Positions 59,156 to 64,000 of a DNA stretch of 64,000 nucleotides are shown piece by piece. Positions within the stretch are counted from its first letter, which is position 1. Each line of letters opens with the position of its first letter. The stretch covers positions 124,001 through 188,000 of the forward strand of contig NZ_SKCD01000077.1 of the NCBI RefSeq assembly GCF_006542765.1, in the 5' to 3' direction. The stretch comes from Paenibacillus luteus (lineage in GTDB: Bacteria > Bacillota > Bacilli > Paenibacillales > Paenibacillaceae). The notes below the pieces were generated by a model. It did not search any database. It saw only the letters and a list, made by a program, of their open reading frames with translations, and was not told where the DNA came from. Position numbers and translations under genes: made by a program.

Positions 59156-59405
59156 TCATTTCGTCGCAATCAGAACCTGTTGATTCTTCCCATCCCATCG
59201 TACACTTGCGCCCATAGCTTGCGCAACAAAACGCAGCGGAATGAGCGTTTCCGGTTTATCGCTTGCACGGGAGCCGGCAGTTTTACGGGTGTTCCGTTTA
59301 TGGTTGCGTCTAGCTTGCATAGCTCCATCTTGATCACATTTGATCCATAAGAGACGGTCACGATTTGATTCGAATAATCGACCTGTCCACCTGGTGATTC
59401 AAATC
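59156..59405 (-). pseudogene. Frameshifted remnant of a copper amine oxidase N-like stalk domain
   Basis: On the minus strand the frame reads SNQIVTVSYGSNVIKMEL, then TINGTPVKLPAPVQAI. At about 59253-59257 the frame must shift by one base to continue with PETLIPLRFVAQAMGASVRW and DGKNQQVLIATK, stop TGA at 59156. Joined, this is the typical stalk domain found in Paenibacillus surface proteins. Upstream of 59405 a stop blocks the frame and no N-terminus is visible. Confidence 0.75.
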
Positions 59406-59549
59406 ACTCCGTTTGTTCGTAGCAAAATCATAGCACTCTCTATGATCCAACGCATAATTCTCCTAAATATATATAAGACCATCCAGCAGATGCTGTATAC
59501 GGTTAATCTGTTACTCTTCAGTTAACACATAAAATTCATTTTATATCCG

Positions 59550-59873
59550 TTACTCTCTCTTTAACGACAGTTCAAGGATATCCCAATCGGCATGCGAGGC
59601 GTCAAACAGCTTTAGCAATGACACCTGGACGGAAAACCCACTCTCATCGCTTGTCAAACTCAGGTGAATGCCAATATCATCTTTCCCCCTTTGAATGCTC
59701 AGACCGATGGCTTCGCTTGCGGCAGCACATGGCATCATGACGTAGGCCGAAGTTATCGTCCTATGTTCGAAGGACTGTAGGATCGCCTCGTTGGTCTCGC
59801 GCGTTAATCCAAAATCATCAGCATGAATAATGAGCAGCCGCTCGTTTGCTGAATAACCTAGTTTCTCTGTCAT
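59550..59873 (-). pseudogene. Truncated YdjC/ChbG-type deacetylase
   Basis: From ATG 59873 (AGAGGAAG 4-5 nt before it) the first 85 residues match YdjC carbohydrate deacetylases: LLIIHADDFGLTRETNEAIL with the metal-binding Asp pair, TSAYVMMPCAAASEAI and DIGIHLSLTSD with the His. After that the sequence changes to FSVQVSLLKLFDASHADWDI and stops at 107 residues; intact family members have about 240-290. Most catalytic parts are lost, so it is probably inactive. An internal deletion fused to the original or foreign end is likely. Confidence 0.7.
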
Positions 59874-59913
59874 AAAACTTCCTCTTTTAAATGGTTTCAT
59901 CACCCATTGGACG

Positions 59914-59958
59914 GCAAATAGGGACACAAACACATGATGTGTTTGCGTCCCTATTTGC
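59914..59958. repeat. 45-bp near-perfect palindrome
   Basis: Arms of 22 bp (GCAAATAGGGAC.CAAACACAT and complement) flank a single central G at 59936, with one mismatch pair. It lies 40 bp upstream of the truncated YdjC gene. No T-tail, so not an ordinary terminator. Confidence 0.85.
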
Positions 59959-59993
59959 TGAAAGATAAAGTATATACCATTCAGGACTCTGAA

Positions 59994-60151
59994 CCAGCCT
60001 ACTAGTCGATACAAAAGTGATCAGAATTAGGATTCTGATCCAGTATGCTAATTGATGCAATAGTGGTAAAGTTTGAAAGTCTCAACCAACCTGCTAATTG
60101 ATGCATATACGAAAAACACTGGAGCTCTAAGCTAGCCTGTACTTTTGCAGG
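59994..60151. repeat. Degenerate 46-bp tandem repeat array
   Basis: Units start at 59994, 60040, 60086 and 60132, each 46 bp apart. The first 26 bp are the conserved part, with about 18-19 matches between neighbours and the exact block TGCTAATTGATGCA in units 2 and 3. A weak fifth unit may begin near 59949. Unit 1 ends in the perfect dyad GATCAGAAT-TAGG-ATTCTGATC (60019-60040). The period is not a multiple of three. Confidence 0.55.
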
Positions 60152-60166
60152 CTAGCTTACCCTTTT
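60129..60166 (+). terminator. Orphan terminator-like hairpin
   Basis: AAGCTAGCCTG and CAGGCTAGCTT pair perfectly over 11 bp, followed by ACCCTTTTTATT. No plus-strand gene is recognised upstream, so it may end an eroded gene or an RNA. Confidence 0.6.
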
Positions 60167-60558
60167 TATTACATTTACTCACCTATGCTGTACATCGTAC
60201 ATGATAGACCTCTCTCTTGGTTCGATTGAAGCTGAAACGGTCGATTTAAATGCGTAGGTACAACATAGCAGGGGCCGCAATGGAAAAACAGGCGAAGTTA
60301 TTGCAAGCGTGCAGGATAGCTTAATTAATAAAAGAAGCGCCTCGTGGGCCACACATACGCTATCACTGATTAAAACTTTATGTGAGCATAGGCGAAAGCC
60401 AGATACTCTTAGTCGCGTTTACAACCGACAATCGCATGGGCGGGATTGCTTCGGAGAACTTGACGAGCTGCCCCTGCCAGGACCAAAAGGTATCATCTTG
60501 GCTCAAGCAACTTCACAGAGCTAGCCTTCTTCCTGGTAATGCAATGATCTCTCGCTAT
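60167..60558. other. Gap without a recognised gene
   Basis: An inverted repeat CTATGCTGTAC (60183) / GTACAACATAG (60258) is the only clear structure. Plus-strand frames are open from about 60280 to 60524 but give no family I recognise and have no ribosome site. It looks like decayed sequence. Confidence 0.4.
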
Positions 60559-61425
60559 TCAAAGCAGCACATAGCCAATGCCCCAGGCGAGCGCGCCTGC
60601 AAACAGCGACGACAGGAGGTTCACCCTGTCGTTGTTCAGCCAGGCGAAGCCGCGCATACGCTCCGCCGCGCTCCCGCAATGCGCGGCGCGCTCGGTCTCG
60701 CTGCCGCATACCCGGCAGCGAAACATGGCCTGGCCCGTTGCGCCGAGCAGCGAGTCGGCGAAGGCACCGGCCAGGCCGGCGGCGGCCGCGGCGGCGATGT
60801 ACGCCGCCGCCAAGGCTCCGCCGCCTGGCGTACCCGCAGCAGCCTCTGCAGGCTGCGGGGCCGCCAGCAGCAGCGCGGCAACGGCGCCGATGAACACGGC
60901 GCCTGCGAGCGCTGCTGCGCTGCCGAGCGGCGTGACACCGCCGCTCGTGCCAGGGGCTACCGGCTTGCCGCTCGTTACCGATCGCGGCGCCGTCTTGCTG
61001 AGGGCCCCGATCTCGGTGGCCCAGGTATCGGCGTTAACCGCAGCCATCACGCCGATATACGCAAACAGCCAGCCTTGATCCGGCCACAGCGCATTCGCGG
61101 CGCACAGGAGCAAGCCTGCGCCGCCGTTAGCCCACACCTGTCCGGCATCGCGCCGGCCGGTTTTCTCATATTTCGCTTCCGCCGTTGCCTTGGCCCGGTG
61201 CTTCCGTTTCCACTTCGACCAAAAGCTCGAAGATACGAAAAAAGCGATCAGCAAGCAAAACCATACCGGCTCGCCCAGCACCGCAAAACCCGTGCCCATA
61301 ACCACAGCCGACCACGCGCCTGAAAGTGCGAGCGAACGCGAGCGATAGGCTGCCGCAGCAATAAGGCCGCTGCCGATTAAACCGGCAAGCAGCCTTAACC
61401 ACCATTCATCCACAATACCAACCAT
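60559..61425 (-). CDS. DUF92 membrane protein
   Basis: Integral membrane protein of 288 residues with seven or so helices. NADTWATEIGALSKTAPRSV, TSGKPVAPGTSGGVTPLGS and FADSLLGATGQAMFRC are the DUF92 signatures; relatives in plants (VTE6) phosphorylate phytyl phosphate. The Ala-rich middle is encoded by very GC-rich DNA, unlike the flanks. CRVCGSETERAAHCG has a short Cys/His cluster. The bacterial role is unknown; lipid or isoprenoid phosphate metabolism is possible. Confidence 0.85.
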   Translation of the reverse strand: MVGIVDEWWLRLLAGLIGSGLIAAAAYRSRSLALSGAWSAVVMGTGFAVLGEPVWFCLLIAFFVSSSFWSKWKRKHRAKATAEAKYEKTGRRDAGQVWANGGAGLLLCAANALWPDQGWLFAYIGVMAAVNADTWATEIGALSKTAPRSVTSGKPVAPGTSGGVTPLGSAAALAGAVFIGAVAALLLAAPQPAEAAAGTPGGGALAAAYIAAAAAAGLAGAFADSLLGATGQAMFRCRVCGSETERAAHCGSAAERMRGFAWLNNDRVNLLSSLFAGALAWGIGYVLL

Positions 61426-61478
61426 GCCAATCGCGACCTCCCGTTTAGCGGTAAACTACTCAAGTAGCTAGTTACCCC

Positions 61479-62222
61479 TTACCTATGGCTAACCGTCTGC
61501 TGCCGTACCTCATGCCAACGATCAGGATAATTTGTACAAATCAAGATCGCAGGATCAAGCTCAGCAACCTTGCGGATCGCACGCTTCTCATTAATGGTCC
61601 ACGCCATGATCTGAATGCCTGCTTCTTTCAGCAGCGCTACGCGCTCCTTATTCAGCTTCGTATACGCAATGGACAGAAAATCCGAACTAAGCTCCTTAAG
61701 CTCCTTCGGGAGCGTATTCCGCCAGCCGTCAATGATTAAGCCCGTGCGAATAATGCCGGAAAGCTTCCTCATTCGGTATAAGGTCCCTTCATGAAAGCAA
61801 GTAATAACAACTTCTTTCTCCGCCTTATACAACTGAATGCATTCCAGTACCTTCTGCTCAATCAGAGGGTAGCGAATGCCGTTGGTCTTCAGCTCAATAT
61901 TGAGCTTGCAATGACCAACTGTCTCCTTCAACACCTGGTCAAGCGTCGGCACTGGCTCTCCCTGATACTTCTGCGAAAACCAGTTGCCCGCATCGAGTGA
62001 CGTGAGCTCAGCAGCGGTCAGGTTCTTCACTTCGCCCTTCCCGTTTGTCGTCCTACGCAGCGTAGGATCATGGATAACAACCGGTACATGGTCCTTCGAT
62101 AGGTGAACGTCAATCTCGATCCATTCCACGTCTGGATCCTGAATGGCCATCCGGATCGCAGCCATCGTATTTTCCGGCGCGCGGCTAGACCAGCCTCTAT
62201 GCGCTACGCACGGATTTCTCAT
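61479..62222 (-). CDS. Glycerophosphodiester phosphodiesterase
   Basis: Hydrolyses glycerophosphodiesters to glycerol 3-phosphate. VAHRGWSSRAPENTMAA has the catalytic His and metal-binding Glu; EIDVHLSKDHVPVVIHDPTL has the second His and Glu/Asp ligands; NIELKTNG and the C-terminal MAWTINEKRAIRKV complete the TIM barrel. No signal peptide, so the enzyme is cytoplasmic, 247 residues from ATG 62222 (AAGGA about 10 nt before). Confidence 0.92.
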   Translation of the reverse strand: MRNPCVAHRGWSSRAPENTMAAIRMAIQDPDVEWIEIDVHLSKDHVPVVIHDPTLRRTTNGKGEVKNLTAAELTSLDAGNWFSQKYQGEPVPTLDQVLKETVGHCKLNIELKTNGIRYPLIEQKVLECIQLYKAEKEVVITCFHEGTLYRMRKLSGIIRTGLIIDGWRNTLPKELKELSSDFLSIAYTKLNKERVALLKEAGIQIMAWTINEKRAIRKVAELDPAILICTNYPDRWHEVRQQTVSHR

Positions 62223-62253
62223 CAAGCGATCATCCTTTCAAGAACGGTATCCG

Positions 62254-63552
62254 TTATTCAGCAACGAGTCGGCCATCTTCTTTCAACTTTACGCCAAAGG
62301 ATATCGATGACAGACGATCCAGCAGCGTTTGGGCCGCTTCGCCTTCAAGCGGAGTCGGCTGTGCTGCGACTGTAAACATCGGATGGAAGGTCATCTCACA
62401 GTCCCCGCTCTTCGTGCATAAAGCGTCAAGCACCCCGGTCTCGCCAGCGGTTTCCTTCGGATATGAACTAAAAATAAAGTTTCCTAAACTGTATGCAATC
62501 CATTTGCCTTTATACATTTCAAACCCTTGCAGCACATGCGGATGGCTCCCGATTACAAGATCGGCCCCTGCATCGATATATTGCTTGCCGAAGTCCGTCT
62601 GGTACGCTTCCGGCTGGTCGACACGTTCCTTGCCCCAATGAACCATGACAACGACAAGGTCCGCCTGCTCCTTCGCTTTGGCAATTGCGTCCGTCGCCCG
62701 TTTGATATCGTAGCTCTCTGCGAGGCCCGGCGTATTCTTGTCTGCTTTCCACGAGCTAAAGGGCACGACCCTGCTCAGGCCGACGTAAGCAATTTTAATG
62801 CCGCGAACCTCTTTAATCACCGGCGCAAAAGCTTCCGCCGCATCATTGCCTGCGCCCATATGCTCGATACCCGCTTCGTCCAAATACTTCATGGTGTCCA
62901 GCATGCCTTCCACGCCTTGGTCCAGCGCATGGTTGTTCGCAAGGCTCATAATATCGAAGCCCGCATTGCGCATAGATGGAAGCACATCGGGCGAGCCTTT
63001 AAATACGTATGGTGTTCCCGTCACAGGAGTTCCCCTGTTCGTCACCGGAAATTCTAAATTTCCTGCTGTCAAATCCGGCTCGCTGAGATAGAGCAGCGCC
63101 TGCTTATACAAATAATCATAGCCCTCACGTTCGGTAACCGCAGCCACATAGTCTGCAACTAGCAAATCCCCGACGAAGGACAAGCTGACTCTGTCCTCTG
63201 CACCTGATTCCGCTCCCGGATCAGCCGCGCCCCCCTCTTCCTCCTCCGGAAGAGGGGCCGCTCCGCCGTTATTGCCGCTTTCTGGCTCTTCCGCTGAAGA
63301 ATTGGCTCCATTCGCTGCTTCGTCGTCGCCGACTATTCCTTCGTTTCCGGATTTACCAGCCTGCTCTTTCGTGCCTCCACCTGAGAAGCTCAACCAATCT
63401 TTAATTTGATCCGCTTTCGAGACAGCAAACCATCCGCCTAACAATATAATGATAATACCAAACAACGTAAAATTAACAATCATCCGTCTTTTGAGCCTTT
63501 TTTTGCGGTTAAGCTTGTCCTGCGCATGCGTTTCAGAACGGGATACTTGCAT
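62254..63552 (-). CDS. CapA-family protein (PgsA/CapA-like metallophosphoesterase fold)
   Basis: A 432-residue membrane-anchored protein. A basic N-terminus and one membrane segment (MIVNFTLFGIIIILLGGWFAV) precede an acidic Gly/Asn/Glu-rich linker (residues 60-120), then the CapA domain: LSFVGDLLVADYV, NLEFPVTNRGTPVTG, LANNHALDQG, VVMVHWGKERVDQ and VIGSHPHVLQGFEMYKG. CapA proteins help make or export poly-gamma-glutamate, but many paralogues have unknown roles; capBC are absent here. AAAGGAG lies 9 nt before ATG 63552. Confidence 0.88.
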   Translation of the reverse strand: MQVSRSETHAQDKLNRKKRLKRRMIVNFTLFGIIIILLGGWFAVSKADQIKDWLSFSGGGTKEQAGKSGNEGIVGDDEAANGANSSAEEPESGNNGGAAPLPEEEEGGAADPGAESGAEDRVSLSFVGDLLVADYVAAVTEREGYDYLYKQALLYLSEPDLTAGNLEFPVTNRGTPVTGTPYVFKGSPDVLPSMRNAGFDIMSLANNHALDQGVEGMLDTMKYLDEAGIEHMGAGNDAAEAFAPVIKEVRGIKIAYVGLSRVVPFSSWKADKNTPGLAESYDIKRATDAIAKAKEQADLVVVMVHWGKERVDQPEAYQTDFGKQYIDAGADLVIGSHPHVLQGFEMYKGKWIAYSLGNFIFSSYPKETAGETGVLDALCTKSGDCEMTFHPMFTVAAQPTPLEGEAAQTLLDRLSSISFGVKLKEDGRLVAE

Positions 63553-63654
63553 CGAAAATGGCTCCTTTGCATTAGGCTTAAAGTCCAGCAAGCGCTAGAC
63601 TCTACCATTATAGCAATGATCCACCTTGGATGGGAGAACATTTCTTCCTATTTT

Positions 63655-64000
63655 CTATTGTAAAATCGCCTGCGCCGCTTCCTTGCCCTGCCTGATGCAA
63701 TCCGGCAATCCAACGCCGTCGAAGGCTGCACCGGTAATCCAAATGCCAGGCAATTCTTTCTCCAAACGATCGCGCAGCGCCTTCATGTTCGTCAAATGTC
63801 CGACCGGGTATTGCGGCATCGAACGCGGCAGTCTCGTAATTTCAGTAAACAACGGATTGGCTTTAATGCCCATCGTTTCTTCAATATCTCTTCGAACAGC
63901 CTTGATCAATTCGGCGTCAGGGAGCCTCACGCTTTCCTCGTCGCCAGAGCGGCCGACGTAGCAGCGCAGCAGCACCCGGTCATCCGGGCTCGTATGCAGC
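63655..64000 (-). CDS. hemY: Protoporphyrinogen/coproporphyrinogen oxidase, C-terminal part
   Basis: Only the last 115 codons are in the window; the frame is open to the right edge. LLRCYVGRSGDEE, RRDIEETMGIKANPLFTEIT, PRSMPQYPVGHL and ITGAAFDGVGLPDCIRQGKEA are the C-terminal FAD-binding end of HemY/CgoX, which oxidises coproporphyrinogen III in heme synthesis in Gram-positive bacteria. The internal GTG at 63975 is not the start. Confidence 0.9.
   Translation of the reverse strand, partial: LHTSPDDRVLLRCYVGRSGDEESVRLPDAELIKAVRRDIEETMGIKANPLFTEITRLPRSMPQYPVGHLTNMKALRDRLEKELPGIWITGAAFDGVGLPDCIRQGKEAAQAILQ

Noticed and set aside
60280..60524. Plus-strand frame of about 80 codons in the 60.2-60.5 kb gap
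   Set aside because: There is no ribosome site or recognisable domain, and it lies in decayed sequence.
60382..61323. Plus-strand frame of 313 codons over the DUF92 gene
   Set aside because: It is antisense to a recognised membrane protein gene, Arg-rich and without a ribosome site.

Overview
The window reads as a chromosomal segment of a low-to-mid GC Gram-positive endospore former, most likely Paenibacillus or a close relative in the Paenibacillaceae. The evidence is the conserved block rpsT-holA-comEC-comEB-comEA-comER-leuS, a leucine T-box leader, strong AGGAGG-type ribosome binding sites, sigma-A promoters with 17-bp spacers, a YjcZ-type spore peptide, a YtpB-type terpene synthase, and many T-tailed terminators. 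I saw no tRNA or rRNA genes, CRISPR array, prophage or intact insertion sequence. The window opens inside rpsT and closes inside a hemY/cgoX-like gene.

Left part (1-13.1 kb): rpsT and holA converge on one terminator. Next come an anti-sigma and ECF sigma pair with a probable autoregulated ECF promoter, then the competence genes comEC, comEB and comEA, with metY lying between comEB and comEA. comER is divergent. leuS follows under a T-box riboswitch whose promoter matches the sigma-A consensus exactly. The comEC start region is duplicated in tandem and creates a small leader ORF.

Middle (13-45 kb): mostly housekeeping and accessory single genes. They include a CynX-type exporter, a DinB-GNAT fusion, two DEAD-box helicases, a YjcZ peptide, an rRNA methyltransferase with a pseudouridine synthase, a thioredoxin with a cysteine-motif lipoprotein, a small (p)ppGpp synthetase beside pyrD, an L,D-transpeptidase, ferredoxin, DNA polymerase IV, cimA, resA and a JAMM protease. 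A probable nitrogen-regulated operon runs amt, DUF294 nucleotidyltransferase, DnaQ-type exonuclease, with a GlnR/TnrA-like box at its promoter. A GltC-like LysR gene, a rhomboid protease and tpx follow. At 40.16-40.34 kb the minus strand carries a promoter, a rod-shaped RNA with a central bubble, and a terminator, which fits a 6S RNA gene.

Right part (45-64 kb): an operon of a small unknown protein, a terpene synthase and pfkA; yebC/pmpR, a cold-shock gene, pepF and a GH25 lysozyme. Two back-to-back modules each pair an HxlR regulator with a divergent oxidoreductase and share dyad operators. Between 59.1 and 60.6 kb lies a decaying stretch with a frameshifted stalk-domain remnant, a truncated YdjC gene, long palindromes and a degenerate 46-bp repeat array. 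The window ends with DUF92, glycerophosphodiesterase, CapA-type and HemY-type genes.

A family of about 40-nt imperfect palindromes recurs between genes (near 0.24-1.64 kb, 45.8 kb and 54.3 kb). It is the clearest dispersed repeat in the window.
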